A DNA stretch of 43,303 bases, taken from assembly GCF_003579925.1 (NCBI RefSeq), contig NZ_QUAL01000092.1:11979-55281 (forward strand). The letters run 5' to 3'. Below, one piece after another: positions 1 through 7,893 of this stretch. The DNA comes from Jiangella rhizosphaerae (lineage in GTDB: Bacteria; Actinomycetota; Actinomycetes; Jiangellales; Jiangellaceae). A model generated the notes under the pieces. The model had not been told where the DNA came from, searched no databases, and worked only from the letters and a program-made list of their open reading frames with translations. How positions within the stretch are numbered: position 1 is the first letter of the stretch; the number at the start of each line of letters is the position of its first letter. The position numbers and the translations under genes were made by a program.

Positions 1-22
1 AGCCCGACAAAGCGCGCGAAAC

Positions 23-48
23 GGGCACGCCGACGCCGAGGCGTGCCC
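23..48. terminator. GC-rich hairpin downstream of purH
   Basis: Perfect inverted repeat GGGCACGCC / GGCGTGCCC with an 8-base loop, about 95 bases beyond the purH stop codon on the minus strand. There is no T-tract on either side, so it would be a hairpin-only terminator or an RNA-stabilising stem. The role is inferred from position. Confidence 0.4.
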
Positions 49-53
49 ACATC

Positions 54-115
54 CTCCCCGTCCCCCTGATAGCTGCCCGTTCTTGGCCGAAAATGGGCAG
101 CAGGGGGACGGGGAG
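54..115. repeat. Long inverted repeat next to the purH 3' end
   Basis: The arms at 54-68 and 101-115 are perfect 15-base complements (CTCCCCGTCCCCCTG). They are followed inward by a second 6-base stem, CTGCCC/GGGCAG, separated by a 4-base bulge, with a loop at 79-94. It lies immediately 3' of the minus-strand purH. The sequence differs from the other palindromes in the window, but the layout (long arms, internal bulge, 3' of a minus-strand gene) is the same. It could be a terminator or another dispersed repeat. No second copy was seen in the window. Confidence 0.6.
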
Positions 116-142
116 CCCCCACACACCCGGCGCCGACGAACG

Positions 143-1705
143 TCAGTGGAAGAAGTGCCGCGTGCCGGTGAAGTACATCGTCATGCCGGCCTCGCGAGCA
201 GCGGCCACGACCTCCTCGTCGCGCACCGAGCCGCCCGGCTGGACGACGGCGCGGACGCCGGCCTCGGCGAGCACCTGGAGGCCGTCGGGGAACGGGAAGA
301 ACGCGTCGGAGGCGCCGACGGAGCCGGCGGCGCGGTCGCCGGCGCGGGTGACCGCCAGTCGCGCGGAGTCGACGCGGTTCACCTGGCCCATGCCGACGCC
401 GACCGCGGCACCGCCACTGGCCAGCAGGATCGCGTTGCTCTTCACCGACCGCACCGCCCGCCAGGCGAACGCGAGGTCGGCCAGCGTCGCGTCGTCGACC
501 GGCGAGCCGGCGGCCAGCGTCCACGTCGCGGGATCGTCGCCGGGGGCGTCGACGCGGTCGACCTGCTGCATGAGCAGGCCGCCGGAGATCGCCCGGGTCT
601 CGACCGGACGGGTGTCGGTGCCGGCGACCCGCAGCAGCCGCACGTTCTTCTTCTGCGTCAGCAGGTCCAGCGCGCCGGGCTCGAAGTCGGGCGCGACGAC
701 GACCTCGGTGAAGATGGTCGCGATCAGCTCCGCCGCCTCGGCCGTCACCGGCCGGTTCGCCGCGATGACGCCGCCGTACGCCGACACCGGGTCGGTCGCG
801 TTGGCCTTGCGGTGGGCGTCGGCGATGTCGGTGCCGACGGCGATGCCGCACGGGTTCGCGTGCTTGATGATGGCGACGGCCGGCTCGTCGAAGTCGTGCG
901 CCGAGCGCCAGGCCGCGTCGGCGTCGACGTAGTTGTTGTACGACATCTCCTTGCCGTGCAGCTGCTCCGCTCCGGCCAGCCCGGGCGCGCCGAAGCCGCT
1001 GCGATAGAGCGCCGCGGCCTGGTGCGGGTTCTCGCCGTAGCGCAGGACGGCGCTGCGGTCCCAGGTGCCGCCGACCCACTCGGGGAAGACGGTGCCGTCG
1101 GCCGGCGGCGCGACGGCGCTGCCCAGCCAGGACGCGACATGCACGTCGTAGGTGGCGGTGTGGGTGAACGCCTGCAGCGCCAGCCGCTGCCGCTCGCCCA
1201 GGGTGAATCCGCCGGCCTCGACGGCGGCCAGCACCTCGCCGTAGCGGGCGGGGTCGACGACGACGGCGACGTTGGCGTGGTTCTTCGCCGCGCCGCGGAC
1301 CATCGACGGCCCGCCGATGTCGATCTGCTCGATCACCTCGTCCGGCCCGGCGCCCGACGCGACCGTCTGGGCGAACGGGTAGAGGTTGCTGACCAGCAGC
1401 TGGAACGGTTCGATGCCGAGCTCCGCGAGCTGCGTGCGGTGGCTCTCGTGGCGGACGTCGGCGAGCAGGCCCGCGTGCACGTTGGGGTGCAGCGTCTTGA
1501 CCCGGCCGTCGAGGCACTCGGGGAAGCCGGTGAGCTCCTCGACCGCCGTCACCGGCACCCCGGCGTCGGCGATGCGGGCCGCCGTCGACCCCGTCGAGAC
1601 GATGGCGACGCCGGCCGCGTGCAGGCCGCGAGCCAGCTCTTCCAGCCCCGTCTTGTCGTAGACGCTGATCAGCGCGCGCCGGATCGGCGTACGGGCCTCG
1701 CTCAC
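143..1705 (-). CDS. purH: Bifunctional AICAR formyltransferase / IMP cyclohydrolase
   Basis: PurH catalyses the last two steps of IMP synthesis in the cytoplasm: formylation of AICAR with 10-formyl-tetrahydrofolate, then ring closure. The 520-residue length is normal for the family. The N-terminal IMP cyclohydrolase part starts with [18 protein letters not shown]. The AICAR formyltransferase part carries [13 protein letters not shown], with the catalytic Lys-His pair at about 281-282. The GTG start at 1705 was chosen because it overlaps the purN stop by four bases (GTGA), which implies translational coupling. It also begins the protein a few residues before the conserved cyclohydrolase core. 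Upstream purN and perM give the order known from mycobacteria (perM-purN-purH). Confidence 0.97.
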   Translation of the reverse strand: MSEARTPIRRALISVYDKTGLEELARGLHAAGVAIVSTGSTAARIADAGVPVTAVEELTGFPECLDGRVKTLHPNVHAGLLADVRHESHRTQLAELGIEPFQLLVSNLYPFAQTVASGAGPDEVIEQIDIGGPSMVRGAAKNHANVAVVVDPARYGEVLAAVEAGGFTLGERQRLALQAFTHTATYDVHVASWLGSAVAPPADGTVFPEWVGGTWDRSAVLRYGENPHQAAALYRSGFGAPGLAGAEQLHGKEMSYNNYVDADAAWRSAHDFDEPAVAIIKHANPCGIAVGTDIADAHRKANATDPVSAYGGVIAANRPVTAEAAELIATIFTEVVVAPDFEPGALDLLTQKKNVRLLRVAGTDTRPVETRAISGGLLMQQVDRVDAPGDDPATWTLAAGSPVDDATLADLAFAWRAVRSVKSNAILLASGGAAVGVGMGQVNRVDSARLAVTRAGDRAAGSVGASDAFFPFPDGLQVLAEAGVRAVVQPGGSVRDEEVVAAAREAGMTMYFTGTRHFFH

Positions 1706-2307
1706 GGGATGGTGACCTTTCTCTCGGTGATGGTCCAGCCCTCGCGGGCCAGCCGGCCGACGTACTCCACCAGCTGGGCGCGTTCGGCGACCTTGATCCG
1801 CTCGGTGAGGGTGTCCTCGGTGTCGTCGTCGAGCACCGGGACGGCGACCTGGGCGACGATCGGGCCGGTGTCGACGCCCTCGTCGACGAAGAACAGCGTG
1901 GCGCCGGTGACCTTGACGCCGTAGGCGAGCGCGTCGCGGGGGCCGTGGATGCCCGGGAACGACGGCAGCAGCGCGTTGTGGGTGTTGAGGTAGCGGTCGC
2001 CGAACCGGCTGAGGAAGGCGGGGCCGACGAGCTTGAGGAATCCCGCCGAGACGACGAGGTCGGGCGCGTGCTCGGCGGTCCTCTCGGCCAGCGCGCGGTC
2101 CCAGTCGGCGCGGTCGGGGTGGTCCTTCACCCGCTCGACGAACGTCGGCACCCCGGCCTCGGCGGCCAGCTCGAGCGCGCGGATGCCGTCGCGGTCGGCG
2201 CCGACGGCCACCACCGTCGCGCCGTAGGAGGGGTCGGCGCAGGCGTCGAGCAGGACGGCGAGGTTGCTGCCGGTACCCGACACCAGCACCACGATCCGGC
2301 AGGTCAC
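1702..2307 (-). CDS. purN: Phosphoribosylglycinamide formyltransferase
   Basis: PurN transfers a formyl group from 10-formyl-tetrahydrofolate to GAR, the third step of purine synthesis. The 201 residues match the family. The N-terminus [16 protein letters not shown] is the phosphate-binding loop. [12 protein letters not shown] holds the catalytic Asn and His, although most homologues have Pro where the second Asn stands. DEGVDTGPI carries the catalytic Asp. The GTG start at 2307 places this loop at the extreme N-terminus as usual; upstream in-frame sequence reads as non-coding. The stop overlaps the purH start. A long palindrome (2366-2437) separates purN from perM, so purN-purH may be transcribed apart from perM. 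Confidence 0.95.
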   Translation of the reverse strand: MTCRIVVLVSGTGSNLAVLLDACADPSYGATVVAVGADRDGIRALELAAEAGVPTFVERVKDHPDRADWDRALAERTAEHAPDLVVSAGFLKLVGPAFLSRFGDRYLNTHNALLPSFPGIHGPRDALAYGVKVTGATLFFVDEGVDTGPIVAQVAVPVLDDDTEDTLTERIKVAERAQLVEYVGRLAREGWTITERKVTIP

Positions 2308-2365
2308 CCGGCGACAATACCGTCGGCCCGCCGCCCGGTCGGCCCGTGCCCCACCTCCAACCCGC

Positions 2366-2437
2366 GTTGATCTTGGAGTTGTTCGGCGATCCCGGTCCGA
2401 TTCGCCCGATAGATGGCCGAAGAACTCCAAGATCAAC
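2366..2437. repeat. Family A palindromic repeat, copy 1
   Basis: Inverted repeat with 22-base arms (2366-2387 and 2416-2437) that begin GTTGATCTTGGAGTT and differ at one position, around a 28-base centre. Outside the arms are C-rich CCCACC tracts. Read on the minus strand, the centre contains ATCTATCGGGC, which matches the centres of the copies at 21893 and 39531 in plus orientation. This copy is therefore inverted relative to them. The TGA inside the arm motif GTTGATC is the stop codon of perM. There is no T-tract, so it is not a classical intrinsic terminator. Confidence 0.85.
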
Positions 2438-3785
2438 TCGTGGTGGGCGGGGGCGGGGGCGGTGCGTCGGCGGCCGGGTCGGTGCCGGAGTCGACGGCGT
2501 CGGCGGCGGGGTCGTCGTCCGCCGCGTCGTCGTCGGGCTCGGGGTCGGTGGCCGGCCTGCGGCGGAAGCGCAGGATCAGGACGACCACCGTGGCGGGCAC
2601 CGTCACCAGGCCGAACGTCGCCGCGGCGACCTCCCACGGCACCGGGCCGAGCACCGTCAGCCGCTCCGCGCCGGCCGAGCCGCCGGACAGCAGGGCCAGC
2701 ACGGCCATCGCGACCGCCGCGATCGCTCCGGCGCCGGCCGCCACGCCGAGCGCCGGCCCCAGCGGCACCCCGTCGCCACCCTCCTCGTCGGGTTCGTCGA
2801 TCTCGTCGTCGCCGGGCGCGGGAACCGGGCCGAGCCGCCGGTGCACCATCAGCCCGGCGAGCAGGCCGGCCAGCACCGGGCCGGCCACCACCAGCCACGT
2901 GAGTGAGCCGGGCAGGCGCTCGGGCAGCGCGCCGAACACCGGGACCGCGGGCACCAGGCCGAGCGTGACCCCGTCGGGCGCCACCGAGGTCGCCGTCCCG
3001 ACCGCGAAGCCGGGTCCGAGCGCGAACGCGGCGGACCAGACGATCAGGTTCGGAACGATCAGCGCGCAGCCCACCACGAGCAACGTCGTGCCGAGCAGAC
3101 CGGCGTCCAGGGCGGTGGCGAGGTCCCCGGTGCGGCCCGCGTGGGCGACGAGGCTGACCCCCATCAGCACCGCGCCCACGCAGACCAGCCCCGCCACCGC
3201 CGCGGCCGCGCCGGCCAGTGCCGCGCGCAGGAGAGGTGGCACCCGCCACCACCAGTCGGCCAGCAGTCCGGACTCGTGCGCCACCCCGGTCGTCACCGCG
3301 GCGCCGGACCACAGCGCCGCCCACAGCATCGCCTCGAGCGGATCGCCCGCGACGCCCGGAGTGGCCGAGAGCGCCGCGACGATCCCGGCGCCCGCGACGT
3401 ACGTGACCACGGCCGGCACGACGACGGCGACCGCGCCGCGCGTCGTCGCCACCCCGGCCGAGTGCGCCGCCCACCGGGCCGACCGGTGCAGCAGCAGCAC
3501 GAACAGCAGCGTGAGGCCCAGCGGGGCGAGCGTGAACGACCCCTCGCCGAGCTCGAGACCGGCCCGGTGCGCGGCGAGCCAGACCCGGGAGGCGAACCGC
3601 AGCGGGTCGCCCAGCGGGCCGACCGCGCCCTCGGCGATCCACACCGCCACCCCCGGCAGCACGCACAGCGCGAACCCGGCCAGCAGTGCCCACGCGGTCG
3701 CCACGATGGCCGCCAGCCACGGGACCCGCGACCCCCACGCCGGCTCTTCGCGCCGGAGCAGCGGTCGGGTCAGCAGGTCGGCCAC
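2433..3785 (-). CDS. perM: Polytopic membrane protein, PerM/DUF6350 family
   Basis: A 450-residue integral membrane protein with many hydrophobic segments, for example around residues 24-50, 88-101, 118-140 and 183-215, and a charged Pro/Asp-rich C-terminal tail ending in PPPPPPTTS. Identity rests on two points: the DUF6350-like sequence and the gene order perM-purN-purH, which matches Rv0955-Rv0957 of M. tuberculosis. There PerM supports cell division in stress by stabilising the divisome; that role here is inferred. The last codons and the stop lie in the family A palindrome and its C-rich flank, so the proline-rich tail may derive from repeat sequence. Upstream is a divergent sigma-factor operon. 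Confidence 0.8.
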   Translation of the reverse strand: MADLLTRPLLRREEPAWGSRVPWLAAIVATAWALLAGFALCVLPGVAVWIAEGAVGPLGDPLRFASRVWLAAHRAGLELGEGSFTLAPLGLTLLFVLLLHRSARWAAHSAGVATTRGAVAVVVPAVVTYVAGAGIVAALSATPGVAGDPLEAMLWAALWSGAAVTTGVAHESGLLADWWWRVPPLLRAALAGAAAAVAGLVCVGAVLMGVSLVAHAGRTGDLATALDAGLLGTTLLVVGCALIVPNLIVWSAAFALGPGFAVGTATSVAPDGVTLGLVPAVPVFGALPERLPGSLTWLVVAGPVLAGLLAGLMVHRRLGPVPAPGDDEIDEPDEEGGDGVPLGPALGVAAGAGAIAAVAMAVLALLSGGSAGAERLTVLGPVPWEVAAATFGLVTVPATVVVLILRFRRRPATDPEPDDDAADDDPAADAVDSGTDPAADAPPPPPPTTS

Positions 3786-3855
3786 GTCTCCATCGTCACC
3801 GCAGAAGGCGCGATAATCGGCGGCACCACGCCGGGCATGCCCTGATCAGCTGGCA

Positions 3856-3880
3856 TTTCCGTGATCGGAATACGCGGAAA
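3856..3880. promoter_or_regulatory. Inverted repeats between perM and the first sigma gene
   Basis: The 191-base divergent gap between perM and the first sigma gene contains TTCCG-TGAT-CGGAA (3857-3870), overlapped by a wider pair TTTCCG / CGGAAA (3856-3861 and 3875-3880). The spacing suits a regulator binding site or the control region of either gene. No regulator can be named and I cannot place the promoters confidently. Confidence 0.35.
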
Positions 3881-3976
3881 CGCGCCCGTTCGCCGAATAC
3901 GCCGTGCAACCGTGGACCGCACTCACGGGTCCTTCTGGGTGACAGCGGAAGCGATGGGCACAGGGGAGGTTTCGGC

Positions 3977-4462
3977 ATGCGCGAACCCGCGGACTTCGAC
4001 GCGTTCTACGACGCCACGAGCCGGCGAGTGCTGCACCAGCTGTACGCGCTGACCGGAGACCTCGGCCGGGCCCGCGACTGCACCCAGGAGGCGTACGCGC
4101 GAGCCTGGCGTCAGTGGGCCGCCGTCAGCGCCGCCACCAGCCCGGAAGCGTGGGTCCGCGGCACCGCCTGGCGGCTGGCATCGCGCCGGTGGCGCGGCGG
4201 GCCGGGCGGACGGGCGCGGTGGTCGACCGCTCCGCCCGGCACCGGGTCCGCGGATCTCGTCGCGGCGCTGCTGCGACTGCCGGAGCGGCAGCGGTACGCG
4301 GTCGTCGTCCGGTATCTCGCGGGTGCGGCCGTCGCGGAGATCGCGGCGGAGACGGGAACGTCGGCCGCGACCGTCGAGAACCGCCTCGCGAAGGCGTGTG
4401 CCACCCTGGCTCGCATTCTTCCCGGCGACATCGCCGTCCTCACCGGAGGCCACCGTGTCTGA
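3977..4462 (+). CDS. SigE-family ECF RNA polymerase sigma factor (copy 1)
   Basis: A 161-residue ECF sigma factor that would direct RNA polymerase to a dedicated promoter set. Region 2 begins FDAFYDATSRRVLHQLYALT with the CTQEAYARAWRQW core helix. Region 4 is the helix-turn-helix LAGAAVAEIAAETGTSAATVENRLAKA. The ATG at 3977 sits 7 bases after GGGGAGG. The last 8 bases overlap the start of the next gene, which encodes a single-pass membrane protein likely to control it. Residues 70-100 are richer in Gly/Arg than in the paralogue at 5894, and region 4 has ENRLAKA in place of KARLSRG. The two copies may therefore recognise different promoters. Confidence 0.88.
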   Translation: MREPADFDAFYDATSRRVLHQLYALTGDLGRARDCTQEAYARAWRQWAAVSAATSPEAWVRGTAWRLASRRWRGGPGGRARWSTAPPGTGSADLVAALLRLPERQRYAVVVRYLAGAAVAEIAAETGTSAATVENRLAKACATLARILPGDIAVLTGGHRV

Positions 4463-5888
4463 CAACCTCGACGACAGCCTTTCCCGGCGCTTGTCGTCGC
4501 TCGAATCGGACGTTGCGGGCATCTCGCTGCCCGGTCCGGCCGCCGCCCGGCGCCGCGCCGCGCAGCGGACCCGGCACCAGCTCACCGGCGGGGTGCTGGC
4601 CGGCGTGGCGGCGGTCGCCCTGGGCGTGTTCGCCGTCAGCCCGCCCGACTTCGTCGCGTCGCCCGACCCGGCCGGCTCACCGTCCGACTCCCCCACCCCG
4701 ACCGCCGTTCCCACGACGCCGACGCAGTCGCCGTCGCCCTCGACACCCCCGGTCGAGCCCAGCCCCGACCCGTCCAGCGGCGAGAGCCCCGGCGGAGGCG
4801 AGGACGGCGGCAGCGACTCGCCGACGGTTCCCGCGGGCGCCCTGCTGACGGTCGACGACGTCGAGAACGACACCAGCGAGGCGTGGGCCGAGGTGGACGC
4901 CGGCGCCAGCGGTCTGCCCTGCGTGCCCGACATCCCCGGCGACGCCGCGGCCGTCGCGTACGAGTCCCCGTACGACTCGCACATCGAGCAGTTCGTCGAC
5001 CCGGCCGACGGCGCCGCCGAGGCCCGGCTGGAGGAGCTGCGCGACGAGCTGACCGGCTGCGCGGAGTCCGGCGGCGACTTCCACCTCATCCAGGTGTGGT
5101 CGCTGTCCGGCGTCGGCGACGCCGGCTATCTGCTGGTGTGGAACGGTCCGCCCACGACGCCGGACACCCAGACGTACGTCACCGCCAGCCTGGTGCGCAC
5201 CGGTGACTTCGTCTCCGCCGTCTTCCACGGCGGTCCCGGCCAGGACTACAACGCCCCGGCGCAGCCGCGGCTGGCCGTGCTGGCGATCGAGCGGCTCTGC
5301 GGCGCGCTCGGCACCGAGTGCCCGACCACGCCGGAGCAGGAACGGCTCTTCCCGGAACCGACCGGCGACCTCGACGGCTGGCTCACCACCGATGACCTCG
5401 CCGAAGCCGGGCTGGAGGCCCTCACCGACGGCGGCCAGGTCCTCGACAGCGGCGACGAAGGCGGGCCCACCGGCTACGGCTACGTCGCCTTCACCCGCGA
5501 CCCGCTCGCCGACGGGGCCGAGCTCCTGGAGCAGCGTCAGTACGGCGACCCGATGGACCCGGGGGGACCGATCCTCATCCAGGAACGGGCGACGTTCGCC
5601 GACGCGGAGGGCGCACGGGCGCACTACGCGGAGCTGGTGTTCGAGGCGAACCAGTTCAGCCAGCCCGGCGACGTGATCGAGAGCACCGGAGACGTCTCCG
5701 TCCCCGGGTACGAGGCCGCCACGTGGCGCGCGGAGGGCAGCGGCGAGTTCGCGTCGGTGTTCGTCTACGGCGCCGCGGTCAGCGAGAACGTCGTCACCGT
5801 CGTCTACTACGGGGTCGATCAGGTCGACGTCCCGCCCGAGCAGATGCAGCAGCTGCTCGAGCGGGCCGCGCAGCGGATCGGGGGGTGA
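4455..5888 (+). CDS. Single-pass membrane protein, putative non-zinc anti-sigma/sensor (copy 1)
   Basis: 477 residues. The cytoplasmic N-terminus (1-42) carries SLPGPAAARRRAAQRTRHQ. One membrane segment spans about 43-61, followed by a Pro/Ser/Thr-rich linker (about 70-115) and a large acidic extracellular domain of unrecognised fold. It has no HxxxCxxC zinc anti-sigma motif. Residues 1-63 align without gaps to the product at 6412, so the two are duplicates. Overlap with the sigma gene upstream and the GTGA junction downstream indicate one operon. The likely role is membrane-bound control of the adjacent sigma factor in response to an envelope signal, inferred from position and topology. The start is the GTG at 4455; no better start is coupled to the sigma stop. 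Confidence 0.72.
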   Translation: MSDNLDDSLSRRLSSLESDVAGISLPGPAAARRRAAQRTRHQLTGGVLAGVAAVALGVFAVSPPDFVASPDPAGSPSDSPTPTAVPTTPTQSPSPSTPPVEPSPDPSSGESPGGGEDGGSDSPTVPAGALLTVDDVENDTSEAWAEVDAGASGLPCVPDIPGDAAAVAYESPYDSHIEQFVDPADGAAEARLEELRDELTGCAESGGDFHLIQVWSLSGVGDAGYLLVWNGPPTTPDTQTYVTASLVRTGDFVSAVFHGGPGQDYNAPAQPRLAVLAIERLCGALGTECPTTPEQERLFPEPTGDLDGWLTTDDLAEAGLEALTDGGQVLDSGDEGGPTGYGYVAFTRDPLADGAELLEQRQYGDPMDPGGPILIQERATFADAEGARAHYAELVFEANQFSQPGDVIESTGDVSVPGYEAATWRAEGSGEFASVFVYGAAVSENVVTVVYYGVDQVDVPPEQMQQLLERAAQRIGG

Positions 5889-5893
5889 CGACG

Positions 5894-6415
5894 ATGGCCG
5901 CGAACACCGCCGACTTCGACGAGTTCTACAACGCCACCCACCGCCGCGTGCTGCACCAGATGTACGCGATGACCGGCAACCTCGCCGACGCGCAGGAGTG
6001 CACGCAGGAGGCGTACGCCCGCGCCTGGCAGCGCTGGAAGACGGTCAGCCAGGCCAGCAGCCCGGAGGCCTGGATCCGCACCGTCGCCTGGCGCATCGCC
6101 GCCAGCCGCTGGCGCAAGGCCAAGAACGGCGTCACCGCGCTGGTCAAGCACGGTGTGCCCGACCACTCACCGTCGCCGGACCCCGACCACGTCGCGCTGG
6201 TCACCGCGCTCAAGCAGATCCCCGAGAGCCAGCGGCAGGCGATCGTCCTGCACCACCTGGTCGGGATGAGCGTCGACGACATCGCCCGGGAGACGGGGGC
6301 GCCGACCGGCACCATCAAGGCGCGCCTGTCGCGGGGGCGGGCGGCGCTGGCGCAGCTGCTCACCGACACCGGCGACACCGCCGGGCTCCCGGCCGCGGGA
6401 GGTGAGCTGTCGTGA
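5894..6415 (+). CDS. SigE-family ECF RNA polymerase sigma factor (copy 2)
   Basis: A 173-residue paralogue of the sigma factor at 3977. Region 2 (DFDEFYNATHRRVLHQMYAM, then CTQEAYARAWQRW) is nearly identical to that copy. The region 4 helix-turn-helix is LVGMSVDDIARETGAPTGTIKARLSRG, the standard SigE-family form. The ATG at 5894 was preferred over a GTG at 5885 because GGGGG at 5881-5885 sits 8 bases before it; the GTG would have no spaced ribosome site. The stop overlaps the next gene by GTGA. The residues between the two regions are Lys-rich and more conventional than in copy 1, so this looks like the less diverged member of the pair. Confidence 0.92.
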   Translation: MAANTADFDEFYNATHRRVLHQMYAMTGNLADAQECTQEAYARAWQRWKTVSQASSPEAWIRTVAWRIAASRWRKAKNGVTALVKHGVPDHSPSPDPDHVALVTALKQIPESQRQAIVLHHLVGMSVDDIARETGAPTGTIKARLSRGRAALAQLLTDTGDTAGLPAAGGELS

Positions 6416-7872
6416 CGGACCGGTTCGACGACGAGCTGAGCCACCGGCTCGCGGGCCTCTCGGCCGACCTCGACGGCATCGCGCTGCCGGGACCGTCGGC
6501 GGCCCGGGAGCGCGCCGCGCGGCGGACCCGGCACCAGGTGACCGGCGGCGTGCTGGCCGGTGTGGCGGTGGTCGCGGGCGGCGTCTTCATGGTCACGCCG
6601 TCCGATCTGTCGACGACGCCCGAGCCGGCGCCGCCGGCCAGCCAGTCCACCCTCGCGCCCGACCCCACGACGGCGGCGGCCGACCTCAGCGCCGCGCTGC
6701 TCACCCCCGAGGACGTCGCCGGCGACACGGGAGTCGCGTGGGCCGCGACCGGCGAGCCCGGCCCGGAGGTCGCCTGCGACCCCGGCCGCACCGTCGAGGC
6801 GATGAGTTCGGTCCTGGACCAGGCGCGGGCCGGCTTCGGCTCCGCGGCGGGCGAGGTCCGCCAGGATCTCGCCCGGTTCGCCGACGGCGGCAGCGCCGCC
6901 GGGCTGGCCGAGGAGCTGATCGGGTGCCTCGACGAGGAGGGCGCCGACGGGCTGCCCGCGGTCGTCGACAGGGTGCGACTCACCGGTGTCGGCGACGAGG
7001 GCTGGATGACCCGCTACTACATGGATCCGGAGGACCCGGAGGCCACGGCCGCCGTCGTCGCCATCGTCCGCAGCCGCGACGTCGTCAGCGTCACCGTCCA
7101 GACCGAGCCGACCGCGGGCACCGTCGGCGAGCGCGAGCTGGACCTCGCGGTGCCGGTCGCGGCGGCCCGGCGGATGTGCGACGTGCTGTTCGGCGAGTCC
7201 TGCGTGAGCGACCCGGGCACCGAGGACATCACCGGGTCCGACGTCGCCGCGGATCCCCCCACGGACACGCCGACGATCGACGCCGAGGAGGCGCCGGCCG
7301 GCGACCCGACGACGCCGGCGGACGAGCTGCTCGAGCTCGCCGACGACCCGTTCCTCACCGAGGCGGACGTCGCCGAGGTCGGGACGGCCACCGGGTTCGT
7401 GCGCCAGCCGGAGATGGACCTCGACGGGGTCACGGCGCCGTGTCTCCAGGACCCCATGAGCGCCGGCGCGATCACCACCCTCGGCCTCGGTTACAACCAC
7501 GACCTCGACGCGACCCTCGTCGAGTGGGTGGCACAGCTGCCGGACGCCGGCTCGGCGGCCCAGCTGGTCGAGGCCCACACCTCCCTGCCGGACGTCTGCG
7601 GCGAGGTGGGCGAGGACCGCGAGCAGACGGTGGGCGAGCCGGTCGCCGTCGACGTCGAGGGCGCCGACGCCGCCGTCGTCTGGACCGTCTCGAGCGCGCC
7701 GACCGCGGACAACCCCGGCTCGTCGACCTCGTTCTCCGGCGTCGGGATCGCCCACGTCGCCAACCTCGTCGTCGCGGTGGAGTTCCGTGCCATGGACGAC
7801 CCGTCCGGCGGCGACTGGCCCGGCGTCGTGACCCCGCTGCTGGCGACGGCGCTGGAGCGGGCCGTGGGCTGA
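6412..7872 (+). CDS. Single-pass membrane protein, putative non-zinc anti-sigma/sensor (copy 2)
   Basis: 486 residues with the same plan as the protein at 4455. It has a cytoplasmic 42-residue head with LPGPSAARERAARRTRHQ, one membrane segment at about 43-61, a Pro/Thr/Ala-rich linker and a long extracellular region. That region has two similar halves, each opening with a short phrase of the type LLTPEDVAGDTG or FLTEADVAEVGTATG, at about residues 97 and 315. It may contain two copies of one sensor domain. No enzyme motif and no zinc anti-sigma motif are visible. The GTG start is coupled to the sigma stop through GTGA. Function as a regulator of the neighbouring sigma factor is inferred. Confidence 0.72.
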   Translation: MTDRFDDELSHRLAGLSADLDGIALPGPSAARERAARRTRHQVTGGVLAGVAVVAGGVFMVTPSDLSTTPEPAPPASQSTLAPDPTTAAADLSAALLTPEDVAGDTGVAWAATGEPGPEVACDPGRTVEAMSSVLDQARAGFGSAAGEVRQDLARFADGGSAAGLAEELIGCLDEEGADGLPAVVDRVRLTGVGDEGWMTRYYMDPEDPEATAAVVAIVRSRDVVSVTVQTEPTAGTVGERELDLAVPVAAARRMCDVLFGESCVSDPGTEDITGSDVAADPPTDTPTIDAEEAPAGDPTTPADELLELADDPFLTEADVAEVGTATGFVRQPEMDLDGVTAPCLQDPMSAGAITTLGLGYNHDLDATLVEWVAQLPDAGSAAQLVEAHTSLPDVCGEVGEDREQTVGEPVAVDVEGADAAVVWTVSSAPTADNPGSSTSFSGVGIAHVANLVVAVEFRAMDDPSGGDWPGVVTPLLATALERAVG

Positions 7873-7893
7873 GGCCGTCGTACGCTGCCGGTC

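Noticed and set aside
143-2317. Apparent purN-purH fusion or extended purH
   Set aside because: The extra N-terminus is an out-of-frame reading of purN. The true purH start is the GTG overlapping the purN stop.
2366-2437. Family A palindromes as simple intrinsic terminators
   Set aside because: They have no T-tract. They also keep a conserved asymmetrical centre and lie in both orientations. Termination may still be a side effect.
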